NCBI GenBank assembly: GCA_022844275.1
Contig: JALHMB010000001.1
Span: forward strand, 953,677 to 1,017,676
Source of the DNA: Hyphomicrobiaceae bacterium
Lineage (GTDB): Bacteria > Pseudomonadota > Alphaproteobacteria > Rhizobiales > Hyphomicrobiaceae
Direction of reading: 5' to 3'
Length of the DNA stretch: 64,000 nt
The notes beneath the pieces are model-generated. The model was not told where the DNA came from. It saw nothing but the letters and a program-made list of their open reading frames with translations, and ran no database searches. Shown here piece after piece: positions 56,481-64,000 of the stretch. The position numbers and the translations under genes were made by a program. Every line of letters begins with the position of its first letter. Within the stretch, counting starts at the first letter, position 1.

Positions 56481-56660
56481 GCGCGTTATTGCTCCATGAG
56501 GCTCGACCAGCTCGAGACGGGGCGCCGACGCCAGTGGCGCCGCGCTTTCTCGGGCTAAGTTTCCCAGAGAGTTCGATCTAGCGACGACACGGAGCACACA
56601 ATTAAGTTGGCGGACCCAACGCGCGCTGCCCTCTGCGCACGCCGAGGGAAGGTAGCATAC

Positions 56661-56768
56661 CACCGCGCCGAGCTGGAGCAGGGACGCACTGCAAGGGATC
56701 GGCGCTCAGCGCGGTGGCACAAGAGTTATGGTGCTTGGGAGCGCCACCGTCGCTAATGTGTATTAGTT
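56661..56768 (+). repeat. Diverged 108-bp repeat, copy A
   Basis: Starts CACCGCGCCGAGCTGG and ends with a TAATGTGTATTAGTT palindrome; blocks GCGGT(G/A)GCAC, TATGGTG and GCG-CCGTC recur at the same spacing in copy B. Contains CTAATGTGTATTAG at 56753-56766. Confidence 0.5.
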
Positions 56769-57105
56769 AGCATCGTTGGACCGCGACGGCCACCTGAGGA
56801 ACTGATCTCGGATGATTAACGAGATGATGCTTCGGATGCCATCACTGTCCGAAGCTCGCTCAGTACTCTTGAGCACGCAGTCTTCGCGCCAAAGACGCGC
56901 TCCTTCACCTCTACCCAATTCGAGGTGTCGACTGCAATCGCTGCGCTGAGGAGGGATGCAACTGCCAACTGCAGATCGGCCGTCAAAGAGTTCCGCATAA
57001 AAGCTTAGCACCTCGGCTCGCCAATAATTCCTGCGCTCTCGCTGGCGGCAGCGATGATGCTCGCTTCCCCCTGAGATGTGCGAGTAGACGGAGCAGGGGG
57101 ACGCC

Positions 57106-57211
57106 ACCGCGCCGAGCTGGGTCAGGAAGCCGCTTGGGAGCGGGTGCTCGACGCGGTAGCACTCCGACTATGGTGATTCGCGGCGATGCCGTCTCTAATA
57201 TGCATTAGTTC
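57106..57211 (+). repeat. Diverged 108-bp repeat, copy B
   Basis: Partner of 56661-56768, 445 bp downstream and in the same orientation. It carries the more symmetrical palindrome CTAATATGCATTAG at 57196-57209. No gene is associated; it could be a non-coding RNA, a MITE-like relic or a regulatory duplication. Confidence 0.5.
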
Positions 57212-57385
57212 GCGCTTCTAGATTGCGAGATCGTCAAGGAAAGCTGATATCCTGAAAAGGCCGAACACGGATGAGGCCAAGGGACCAGTTCAAGTCGTTT
57301 AGGCTATTCGCCTCTTCACACTGCAAAGGCACGCCCGCAGCCGTGATCGCGCGATACTCGACAACGGAGTTGATGCGAAACGCCA

Positions 57386-58363
57386 TCATCGAGCGGTGCG
57401 TCCTGATCCACTCGAATGAGCAATGTAGTCAGCTAACCGTTCCGCCTCGAGGTCACCCTGCGCCACGGCAGATCGAACCGCGCAACCCGGCTCTATCACG
57501 TGACCACAATTACGAAACCGGCATTGCATAGCTAGGCGCTCGATATCATCGAAGTCCCTCTCATTGGCGTCGTCGGTGTTCCAGAGTTCCAAACCGCGCA
57601 AACCAGGCGTGTCAACAATGGCGCCGCCTTGAGGCCGGACAAGTAGCTGGCGAAAAGTCGTCGTATGTCGACCGCGCCCATCGTGGCCTCGGACTTCCTG
57701 TGTTGCTTGCGCGTCGCGGCCGAGCAGCTTGTTCGTCAATGTCGATTTACCGACGCCCGACGAGCCAACAAATGCAACGGTGCGATTGCCCTGGAAATAT
57801 TGCTCTAGAACATGCAGACCGTCGCCAGCGCGCGCGCCGATTGCATGAGTGGGCACTTCCGGTCCAATTCCGTCGATTGCTCCCGACAATGCGACAATCT
57901 TATCTCCAAGATCCGATTTGTTGACAACGATCACCGGGGCGGCACCGCTTTGCTGCACCAGGGCAAGATAACGCTTCATGCGCGGCAGATTGAAGTCACC
58001 ACCCTGCGCGGTCACGATGAAGACGACATCGACATTGGCTGCAAGTAGCTGCGGCTCCGGCGTCCCTGATGCTTTGCGAATCAAGGCGCTGGTCCGCGGC
58101 AACACGGCCTCGATCGTGGCCGGGCCGTCGCCCTCCGAGAGGCTTACTGCCACGAAGTCCCCCACGCCCGGCAAGTCGGATCGCTGGGCCGCTGTGTTGC
58201 GCAGGCGCCCTGTTGTGCCGGCCGAGAGTTCAGCCACCTCGGTGGCGATCCTGTAATGGCTTCGGTGCTCACCGACTACGCGAGCTGGTACGAGCCCCTT
58301 GAAGATCCGAGCCTCAAACAACTCCTGCCATTGGCCGTTCCAGCCTAAAGTTTCGAGGGACAT
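57386..58363 (-). CDS. rsgA: Ribosome small-subunit GTPase RsgA
   Basis: 325 aa. Circularly permuted GTPase motifs in order: G4 VVNKSDL (about 146), G1 GSSGVGKSTLTNKLLG (about 200), G3 DTPGLRG (about 250); an N-terminal OB-fold (about 40-105) and a C-terminal zinc site CRFRNCGHVIEPGCAV (about 285). RsgA acts late in 30S subunit maturation, releasing RbfA. It follows a small zinc-ribbon gene by 46 bp. The gene is normal in length and looks intact. Confidence 0.95.
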   Translation of the reverse strand: MSLETLGWNGQWQELFEARIFKGLVPARVVGEHRSHYRIATEVAELSAGTTGRLRNTAAQRSDLPGVGDFVAVSLSEGDGPATIEAVLPRTSALIRKASGTPEPQLLAANVDVVFIVTAQGGDFNLPRMKRYLALVQQSGAAPVIVVNKSDLGDKIVALSGAIDGIGPEVPTHAIGARAGDGLHVLEQYFQGNRTVAFVGSSGVGKSTLTNKLLGRDAQATQEVRGHDGRGRHTTTFRQLLVRPQGGAIVDTPGLRGLELWNTDDANERDFDDIERLAMQCRFRNCGHVIEPGCAVRSAVAQGDLEAERLADYIAHSSGSGRTAR

Positions 58364-58409
58364 GGCTCAGCCTCAATGAGCAAGATTCGACTCCGTGCCA
58401 ACATAGTCC

Positions 58410-58628
58410 TCATTGGCTCTTCGAAGATCCTTGGTCGACCGCGCGCAATTGACCGGCAACCACTTGTGCCTGCCATTCTGGATCAAGCGCGACGCCGAGG
58501 ATGGTGTCACACCGATCACACAAGAATAGGAGTACGGGCACTGTTCGCTGCGAGGATTCATCGCGAGCTCTCAGCGTGTCGACCACGATGTTTGGAGTAG
58601 CTTCGCACTTCGGACACTTGCCGATCAT
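58410..58628 (-). CDS. Small zinc-ribbon protein
   Basis: 72 aa starting MIGKCPKCEATPNIVVDTLR; AGGA about 9 nt upstream supports ATG 58628. Two CxxC pairs, CPKC at about residue 4 and CDRC at about 37, are spaced as in a zinc ribbon. Cytosolic, function unknown. Located upstream of rsgA on the same strand, so perhaps co-transcribed. Confidence 0.6.
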   Translation of the reverse strand: MIGKCPKCEATPNIVVDTLRARDESSQRTVPVLLFLCDRCDTILGVALDPEWQAQVVAGQLRAVDQGSSKSQ

Positions 58629-59208
58629 AGTTTTGTTCCTTTGATATCGTGGGCTGTGGCGCGCGCACAAGGCCGCCTTTTGAATTCGCCTCGAAGCAGT
58701 GCCAGACTATCCTCCTCGCCTAGCAACCTGCTGCTCGGATGGTTGTCAACGAAACACACGCCGCGCACCCCCGCGTGCGGCGTCATCGCGCGGCATCTGA
58801 CTTCTGTGATCCGAGCTTCTTCGCCGGATTGATCAAGTTGACTGGTCGAGAGAGCCTGTCTGTGGCGATCGCAGTGATGAAGGCCAACCTTGGCTGGCTG
58901 AACTATCCGACTTTCTCAATCTCATACCTAGCACACTATACCCGACTTCGGGCCAAGTGTTGGATGCCATCCCACAGCATCAATTGCCGACGGCCTGGTT
59001 GCTAGCACGCAATCCGACAGTGCTGCTTAGTTGAGGTTTGCATACGCGCGAGGAGCAGGAGTCCGAAAGCCTGATCTAGCTCTCGGCGACGGCCTATTGC
59101 GACGTGCTCCCGCTGGCCCATGCGACTTGCGCGGCCTCCCGATCGCCTCAAAATGATGCGGCACTCAAATGAGGAAGCAAACAGCCATCGGCGGCTCCAC
59201 CGGCGGGG
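58629..59208. other. Gene-free gap with gene debris
   Basis: No intact gene. The stretch 58924-58975 resembles part of the small ORF at 37146-37307 in the same codon phase, with an extra C that would shift the frame. This is the only structure I see; the rest shows no motif. Confidence 0.45.
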
Positions 59209-60405
59209 CTACTTAGGCGGCGAGGTGGACGTTACGACGGAGGCAGCGGACGTTTGGTACGGACAAGCGGACGTCACCTGATCCGTCATGGACGATGGCG
59301 ACCCGCCCGCCGACCCTGAAGATATCATCGTAGATCCATCGGCCGCGACTACGAGTTTGGGTGCCGACCGGACGAGGCCGGGGACTGTAGCCTTGATGAT
59401 GTCAGTCACGCCGACGCGGCAACCACCGAGATAGCAGCTCGTCAACTGAACCTTCTCGTCGACCGCGAAGTTTTCCGGATCGAGGAGGGCAACGCGAGCC
59501 AGCTGGCCCCGCCCGCGAGCCCTGTTCGGCAGCTGGAATTCTGGCGGCAATGCTTCGGTTACAGGGAGCACCTTGTCGATGCGGCCGGCGACGACGTGCC
59601 CACGGCCCCGCACCCTCAGCTTCTGCCCTTCCGCGACATCAAACATGTAGTTTTCCGGGATGTAGGCGACCACATAGCTCGGGCCCGTGTAGATGTTGGC
59701 GACATCGGCCCGGCCTGAGATGAGCACCTCGCCAACAAGGGCGACCTTGCTGCCGATGTAGCCGCTTGCTGGCGCGGAAAGAAGGCCGCTGCCGTATGCC
59801 TTCTGTGAGTCGGCGTATGCCGCAGCCACCTCGCGCAGAGCATCCTGATTGGAGCTGATCTCGGTTTCGAGAGAGGCTACCTCCTCCTGCAGGGTTAAAT
59901 GCTTGTCCATCGCATCCAGCTTGGCGGCCGTTATGGTCTGGATGGTTCGATCCACGACGATGCCTCTGGTGCGGGCTTTCTGAAGTGTGACCAGGAAAGC
60001 GTTGGTCTGGGCGGCATTGGCGCTTGCCGACGGAAGCAGTGCCTTTACCACCGCCCTGCGCGCGGAGAGCTGGGCCAAGCGGCTGGATACACGAGCCTTC
60101 TCCGCCGCGAGATCGGCCAACAAGCGAGACATCGCTGCCGACTCGACAATTGCGATCTTTTGCCCAGCCTCTACCCAATCGCCGGGACGAACGACGATCT
60201 GGCGCACACGCGCGTCGGGCCATGGCGATGCCACGGCAACCCTGCATCTGGTCACCAACCCATCAGCGTTGAGAAGCACGCTTCCTCCGGCAAGCAAATA
60301 GATACCAACTCCCCCTGATGCGGTCATGAGTGCGGTTGAAAACAGGAACCCGCGCAGCCGCTTCCACTTTATCTGGCTCGCCTGCAGCTCATCGTTCATG
60401 GCCAT
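59209..60405 (-). CDS. HlyD-family membrane-fusion/adaptor protein of a polysaccharide locus
   Basis: 398 aa from ATG 60405 (MAMNDEL). One transmembrane helix at about residues 18-40, then a lipoyl-like half (RVRQIVVRPGDWVEAGQKIAIVES), a long alpha-helical hairpin (about 90-200, AAEKARVSSRLAQLSARRAVV, LTLQEEVASLETEIS) and a second barrel half (SAPASGYIGSKVALVGEVLISG). This is the layout of HlyD/Alg44-type proteins that span the periplasm in polymer export. It lies 19 bp after wecB and is the last gene. The long upstream in-frame extension is not coding. Confidence 0.85.
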   Translation of the reverse strand: MAMNDELQASQIKWKRLRGFLFSTALMTASGGVGIYLLAGGSVLLNADGLVTRCRVAVASPWPDARVRQIVVRPGDWVEAGQKIAIVESAAMSRLLADLAAEKARVSSRLAQLSARRAVVKALLPSASANAAQTNAFLVTLQKARTRGIVVDRTIQTITAAKLDAMDKHLTLQEEVASLETEISSNQDALREVAAAYADSQKAYGSGLLSAPASGYIGSKVALVGEVLISGRADVANIYTGPSYVVAYIPENYMFDVAEGQKLRVRGRGHVVAGRIDKVLPVTEALPPEFQLPNRARGRGQLARVALLDPENFAVDEKVQLTSCYLGGCRVGVTDIIKATVPGLVRSAPKLVVAADGSTMISSGSAGGSPSSMTDQVTSACPYQTSAASVVTSTSPPK

Positions 60406-60424
60406 TGCCGATCTGTTATCCGGG

Positions 60425-61552
60425 TTACGCGGCCAAGAAGGGCCGGGTTTGCGACGTGACGCAGGTAAGATGCGCTGCGATCCTCGTTGAGGAATCGCCG
60501 CTTCCGAACGGATTGGGCGCTTTACGATACTGCGGCTCATTGCCGGCCGTCAGGCGCCGGACGCCCTCGATGATTGCCTTGGAGTTCGAGCCGACCAGAG
60601 TTCCGAAGCCTGCCGAGACAACCTCCGGTCGCTCGGTAGTCTCGCGTGTGATTAGGATTTGAAGCCCGAAAGTCGGCGCTTCCTCCTGGATTCCACCGGA
60701 GTCCGTCACGACCGTCCAAGCCCTGCTGAGCAGATAGACGAAGTCCGGATATTGCAGCGGAGCGAGGAGCCGAACATTGGGAGCGTGCTCGAGATAGCGC
60801 AACACTTCGACACGCACTTGCGGATTGAGATGCACGGGCAGCACAATCAACTTGTCGCCGTCCTGTCCAAGCGTCCGCAGTGCGCGCAGCACGTTGCGGA
60901 GTGGGGCTCCTATGCTTTCGCGGCGGTGGAGCGTCGCCAGCACAAGCTTGCGGTCTGCTGGAAGCGCCGCGACTTCAGGGTCGATCGGCGTATAGTCGCA
61001 ACTCATGTTTGCGCGCGCGTAGAAAAGAGCATCGATCACCGTATTTCCGACCATGAAAATGCGATCGCTTGGCACGCCTTCTCGCAGAAGATTCTCGGAT
61101 CCTTGTAGCGTCGCCGTGAAGTGGAGCGTCGAAGCCCTCCCGATAAGGCGGCGATTGAACTCTTCAGGCCACGGCGATTGCAGATCGCCAGTCCGAAGCC
61201 CCGCTTCGACATGTGCCACGGGGACGCGGCTCATGAATCCCGCTGTGGCTGCTGCGGCGGCGGTTGCGGTATCGCCCTGGACAACGATCCAATCGTAATG
61301 CTTGGCGCGCAGCAACTTTTCGACCTGACCACATATGAGGCTGAACTTGCCGGCGAGACCAAGTTCCCCAAGGATCTGAGACCCGTTGTGCGTCACACGG
61401 ATGCCGAAGAAATCCAGCAATCCTGCCGCAAGCTCGACGTGCTGCTCGGACCAGAATACGTCGAGATCAACCCCCGCCTGCGCGAGCGCCGTGCAGACAG
61501 GCCCTAGTTTGATGATCTCCGGCCGAGTGCCAAACGCCACGAGAACATGCAT
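60425..61552 (-). CDS. wecB: UDP-N-acetylglucosamine 2-epimerase (non-hydrolysing)
   Basis: 375 aa from ATG 61552 (MHVLVAFGTRPEIIKLGP) with GGGAGG 9 nt upstream. Motifs: VVQGDTATAAAAATAGF, AHVEAGLRTGD, WPEEFNRRLIG, LATLHRRES, VTDSGGIQEEAP. Reversible conversion of UDP-GlcNAc to UDP-ManNAc, a precursor of ManNAc-containing polysaccharides. 19 bp separate it from the upstream glycosyltransferase gene and 19 bp from the adaptor, so the three form one unit. The reading frame continues upstream without coding support. Confidence 0.92.
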   Translation of the reverse strand: MHVLVAFGTRPEIIKLGPVCTALAQAGVDLDVFWSEQHVELAAGLLDFFGIRVTHNGSQILGELGLAGKFSLICGQVEKLLRAKHYDWIVVQGDTATAAAAATAGFMSRVPVAHVEAGLRTGDLQSPWPEEFNRRLIGRASTLHFTATLQGSENLLREGVPSDRIFMVGNTVIDALFYARANMSCDYTPIDPEVAALPADRKLVLATLHRRESIGAPLRNVLRALRTLGQDGDKLIVLPVHLNPQVRVEVLRYLEHAPNVRLLAPLQYPDFVYLLSRAWTVVTDSGGIQEEAPTFGLQILITRETTERPEVVSAGFGTLVGSNSKAIIEGVRRLTAGNEPQYRKAPNPFGSGDSSTRIAAHLTCVTSQTRPFLAA

Positions 61553-61571
61553 ATTTTGATGCCTCCCTCGA

Positions 61572-62903
61572 TCACCGGCTGGCGGTCGTAACGTCGTCTG
61601 GAAACTCATGGGATGTCTTCGACCAGGCAATTGGCTTGGTAGCGAGCGCCGATTCGCCGAGATAGATTTTCCAGGCGCGGTAGACGGCGGCCATGTTGAT
61701 ATAGAGCCCGGCCGGCCATCGAAGCGCGGTGCCGATCCAATCGCGCTTTCCATACACCTGGCCGCCCGCCACAACGCGCACGACGTAGCGTGCCATGAAC
61801 GCGAGCACGTTGATCCACATCGAGGCAACGAGAACCGTGCCCATGGGCTCGGGCGTGTCTGCAAGATCGATATAGCCGGAAAGTAGGAGGCACAGCAGAG
61901 CGAGCGATAGCGGTGGCAGGAAGCTGGTGATCATGCCCTTCCGGTCGCGCATGAAGAAGTAGACGTCCCAGGGATCACCTTGCCAGCCAAGCTTGTGCAG
62001 GGCCTCGAAGTTGATCCCGTAGACCCACCTCGTCTTCTGCTTGATGGAGGCTTCGAGCGTCTTGGGAAAGAACGCGCGCGTGGCAATGAAGTCCAAGCCC
62101 GTTTGCGCGCTTTTCGAGATGACTGCGAACGCCGACTTGAAGCCAGAGCGCTTTGCTTCGATCCCGAGGATGTAGTCCTCGGTAACGGTGCCCGACATGA
62201 ACACCTGCCCTCGTGTCTCCAAGAGATGCTTCATGAGCCTCTTGGTCATGCACGTGCCAACACCAGCCGACGGAATAGCCGCGCCGACGGCATTTCGAAC
62301 AACCATCTCCCGCGTATGGCGCTCGGCAAAATCGTCCATGTACGTAGATGCGACGATGGCGCGTCTGCCACGATAGAGCGAGAACACCGGCACCTGGATG
62401 AAGTCGTAGTCCATGGCGTAGGTGGCGTAGACTTGGAATGTGCGGGGATCGATGACGTCCTCGCTGTCGTGCAGGACGACCAACTCCGGGCTGTCGCTCG
62501 CGCTGAAGACTTCCCTGAACATCTCGTTGAGCATCTGGCCCTTTGACGTCGGGCCGGCGAGGCCATTGACGATGACACGCACGCGATCCGGAAAGCGGGC
62601 CTTCAGTTCTCGGGCGACGCGCAACGTGCCGATATCGTTTGGGTAGACCCCGAGATAGAGGGATACCTTTGGGAGCTGGATGCGCGCGAGATTCCTCTCC
62701 ACCATCTTCCCGAGCACGTCCGCCTCGTCCCAGTTCGCCACGAAGACCGCGGTCGATGGTATGGGAGTGTCGCCGTCGCTCATCTTCGGGACGCGATGGC
62801 GAACAATCCCAATCGCGACGAGATCGATGAAGGCGTCGTCGAGCGACGACACACTGATCAGCAAGCTGCCCGCAAAGAGCAGTAAGAGAACGAGCGTGAG
62901 CAC
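61572..62903 (-). CDS. Membrane glycosyltransferase family 2 (NfrB/cellulose-synthase-like)
   Basis: 443 aa. N-terminal helix (1-17), GT-A domain with FVANWDEADVLGKMV (about 53), the DxD-type HDSEDVIDP (about 145), a TED motif in TVTEDYILG (about 242) and QKTRW (QxxRW-like, about 288), then three to four C-terminal helices. The D, D, TED, QxxRW pattern marks processive inner-membrane polymerases. With WecB supplying UDP-ManNAc and an adaptor, it probably polymerises and exports a ManNAc/GlcNAc-type glycan. No outer-membrane exporter is seen nearby. Confidence 0.88.
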   Translation of the reverse strand: MLTLVLLLLFAGSLLISVSSLDDAFIDLVAIGIVRHRVPKMSDGDTPIPSTAVFVANWDEADVLGKMVERNLARIQLPKVSLYLGVYPNDIGTLRVARELKARFPDRVRVIVNGLAGPTSKGQMLNEMFREVFSASDSPELVVLHDSEDVIDPRTFQVYATYAMDYDFIQVPVFSLYRGRRAIVASTYMDDFAERHTREMVVRNAVGAAIPSAGVGTCMTKRLMKHLLETRGQVFMSGTVTEDYILGIEAKRSGFKSAFAVISKSAQTGLDFIATRAFFPKTLEASIKQKTRWVYGINFEALHKLGWQGDPWDVYFFMRDRKGMITSFLPPLSLALLCLLLSGYIDLADTPEPMGTVLVASMWINVLAFMARYVVRVVAGGQVYGKRDWIGTALRWPAGLYINMAAVYRAWKIYLGESALATKPIAWSKTSHEFPDDVTTASR

Positions 62904-63196
62904 AGGTGGCCTATCGGGAGTTGCTAGTCAGGGGCGGGGAACTAGCTTTGCGATGCTCGCAAGCCTTTTCGCGTGGCGTTTGATTGCACTACGGAGCGAA
63001 GCTGATACCAGGCCAACTTCAGAAAAGCATAACCCCGACTCATTCCGCCCACGTCTAACGTGGATTAGCAATTAGCCTCACCTGCTCTCCATCATTCAAA
63101 TTATGCTTCTGATGGCATTAATATCACGATGCGGAAACGGCCCGATGAACTAGCGCTCTTCAGTGCGGGCGCCCCCGTAAATAATTCGCAGCTCTT

Positions 63197-63210
63197 CTAA
63201 TCTGCATCAG
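63197..63210 (+). promoter_or_regulatory. CTAAT-palindrome-like site
   Basis: CTAATCTGCATCAG differs at two positions from the palindrome CTAATATGCATTAG in repeat copy B (57196-57209) and from the copy A form at 56753-56766. It lies about 300 bp before the glycosyltransferase start. Could be a regulator-binding site or chance. Confidence 0.25.
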
Positions 63211-63284
63211 TAATGTGCAGCGGCGACGCAGCTATATTGCTCCCAAGGAATAATACAGGAGTGGTCCTTACCCGGCGCTCCCGT

Positions 63285-63322
63285 GCTTCCAGGAGTCAAG
63301 TTCCCACTCGGCTCCTGGAAGC
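63285..63322 (+). terminator. Hairpin upstream of the polysaccharide operon
   Basis: GCTTCCAGGAG (63285-63295) and CTCCTGGAAGC (63312-63322) form a perfect 11-bp stem with a 16-nt loop, followed by T-rich CACTTTGCTTATTT on the plus strand. It could be a terminator of a plus-strand transcript or a leader structure. Confidence 0.4.
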
Positions 63323-63813
63323 CACTTTGCTTATTTGGTCGTTAGTTTAGCGTCTGAGAGACAATGTACTGCCCGTAGCTATGCAACCTCGGCAACCGCC
63401 GACGAGTGCGGCACGGGTATCGGGGTCGTAAGCGACTCCTCTGCGGCCCGAAAATAGACCGGCGTGCGCACATAGAACGCAGTCGCATTTATTTGTCGTA
63501 GAAATTGCGCCCACTGCTGTTGGTCGATTATTCCGCATTCTAGTTTGCGCTACTGGCGCAATGGAATGGGCCATCACCAGCGTAGTGGGTTGATCAGGTC
63601 GCTTCCGCGCGTTCTTTCGTGAGCCCGATATGCGTCCAATACTATGCCGACGACTGAGCCGATCCTAAATAACTGAAACGGTTAGCAGTCCTCGGCGTAA
63701 GTGCATTGATCATAACAGTCGGAATGTTGTCCGCGTCCCGCCCAAGCCATGGGGCGGGCCAAATTGTTTTGCTATCGGGAGGCTCGCAGTTGAGCATTGG
63801 CAGCGCCTTTGCG

Positions 63814-63891
63814 ATGAAGTTGAATGCATTCATTGAGCTATCGCCAGATGAGCTGAATTTCCTTGCGAAGATTCAGGCGCGATTGATGTGA
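63814..63891 (+). pseudogene. Start of a Crp/Fnr-like frame interrupted by an IS element
   Basis: MKLNAFIELSPDELNFLAKIQARL resembles the first helix of Crp/Fnr-type regulators. The frame then meets a TGA formed at the IS end (63889-63891). Too short for a sure call. The remainder of the gene, if any, would lie beyond the IS, outside the window. Confidence 0.3.
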
Positions 63892-64000
63892 CCCCCGCGA
63901 TTTAGTCCAGAAGGCGCTAGAATCCGGCTCATGGAGAGGAGCCGGAAGATGAAGCGGAAGCGGTTTTCGGAAGAGCAGATCATCGCCATCCTGCGCGAGC
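63889..64000 (+). mobile_element. IS3-family element, left end
   Basis: Starts with TGACCCCCGCGATTTAGTCC, the TG-type inverted-repeat end of IS3-group elements, and contains the beginning of an OrfA transposase. It runs off the window edge, so the right end and target duplication are not visible. Confidence 0.6.
63949..64000 (+). CDS. IS3-family transposase OrfA, N-terminus (cut by window edge)
   Basis: ATG at 63949 encodes MKRKRFSEEQIIAILRE, the standard start of IS3/IS407-type OrfA, whose first helix belongs to a helix-turn-helix that binds the IS ends. GGAG lies about 13 nt upstream, with further purines nearer the ATG. Only 17 codons are inside the window. Confidence 0.8.
   Translation, partial: MKRKRFSEEQIIAILRE

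Larger units (their letters stand above)
55439..57385. other. Gene-poor 1.9-kb region of remnants and repeats
   Basis: No intact gene recognised. It contains a stress-protein fragment (55699-55899), a tRNA-Glu-like relic, copy 2 of the 323-bp repeat and a pair of diverged 108-bp repeats. Sequences between these show only short frames without motifs. It separates the kinase locus from rsgA. Confidence 0.6.
62904..63813. other. 910-bp region upstream of the glycosyltransferase gene
   Basis: No gene recognised. It must contain the promoter of the polysaccharide unit. It holds a palindrome-like CTAATCTGCATCAG (63197-63210) and a strong hairpin (63285-63322). Confidence 0.5.

Noticed and set aside
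60406..60540. Upstream start for the HlyD-type adaptor
   Set aside because: It would overlap wecB by over 100 bp and adds an Arg/Pro-rich stretch unlike the family; ATG 60405 fits the gene spacing.

Overview
The window looks like a chromosomal accessory region of a high-GC alphaproteobacterium, most likely Rhizobiales and close to the Bradyrhizobiaceae. This rests on the GC-rich codon use, the density of TRAP and ABC uptake systems, a MASE1/PAS/HWE histidine kinase, LivM-LivG fused transporter subunits and a 5-oxoprolinase-type HyuAB catabolic cluster. The placement is inferred from gene content, not from a marker gene.

Layout. 0-6.2 kb: the end of an amidohydrolase, a Rieske protein, a first TRAP transporter (dctP-dctQ-dctM), an eroded isochorismatase-type fragment and a glutathione-independent formaldehyde dehydrogenase. 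7.0-14.3 kb: a branched-chain-type ABC importer on the minus strand, in which LivM is fused to LivG and LivF is fused in frame to an aldehyde dehydrogenase, with a divergent AraC-type regulator. 14.5-28.9 kb: a large putative cyclic-amide operon with two tandem HyuA/HyuB pairs, TRAP dctQM and a carbon-nitrogen hydrolase. A convergent dctP and an upstream FAD amine oxidoreductase flank it, together with an XRE-cupin regulator. A palindrome, TTCACTGTGGTGAA, is identical at the regulator and operon promoters, and a related site lies before dctP. 29.2-32.3 kb: beta-propeller protein, winged-helix/TPR regulator, DUF899 protein and a small membrane protein. 32.6-35.6 kb: a CobW C-terminal fragment and a dimethylglycine/sarcosine dehydrogenase-like flavoprotein.

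35.8-37.3 kb is worn: the 3' end of a tRNA-Gly gene (an integration-scar candidate), a DUF1772 membrane protein and a frameshifted DHFR-like gene. 37.4-46.0 kb holds a second cyclic-imide system: a hydantoinase, an ABC importer of the polyamine type, and divergently an NHL protein, an amidase and a hydantoin-racemase relative lacking both usual cysteines. 46-55.4 kb holds an efflux-adaptor fragment, an animal-type haem peroxidase with a small unknown protein, a BTAD/TPR regulator, and a response regulator overlapping a multi-PAS HWE kinase. 55.4-57.4 kb is gene-poor debris with a tRNA-Glu-like relic, the second copy of a 323-bp repeat and a pair of diverged repeats. 57.4-58.6 kb encodes RsgA and a zinc-ribbon protein. 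59.2-62.9 kb is a compact polysaccharide locus (membrane glycosyltransferase, WecB, HlyD-type adaptor). The right edge enters an IS3-family element inserted into a small open frame.

How it fits together. The common theme is uptake and ring opening of small cyclic amides or N-methylated nitrogen compounds. ATP-dependent HyuAB and metal-dependent hydantoinase each have their own transporter. A C-N hydrolase and an amidase could handle the opened products, flavoproteins could oxidise secondary amines, and formaldehyde dehydrogenase could remove formaldehyde from N-demethylation. Substrates are inferred and untested. Pseudogene fragments, tRNA remnants, repeats and the IS end show that much of the right half has been rearranged.
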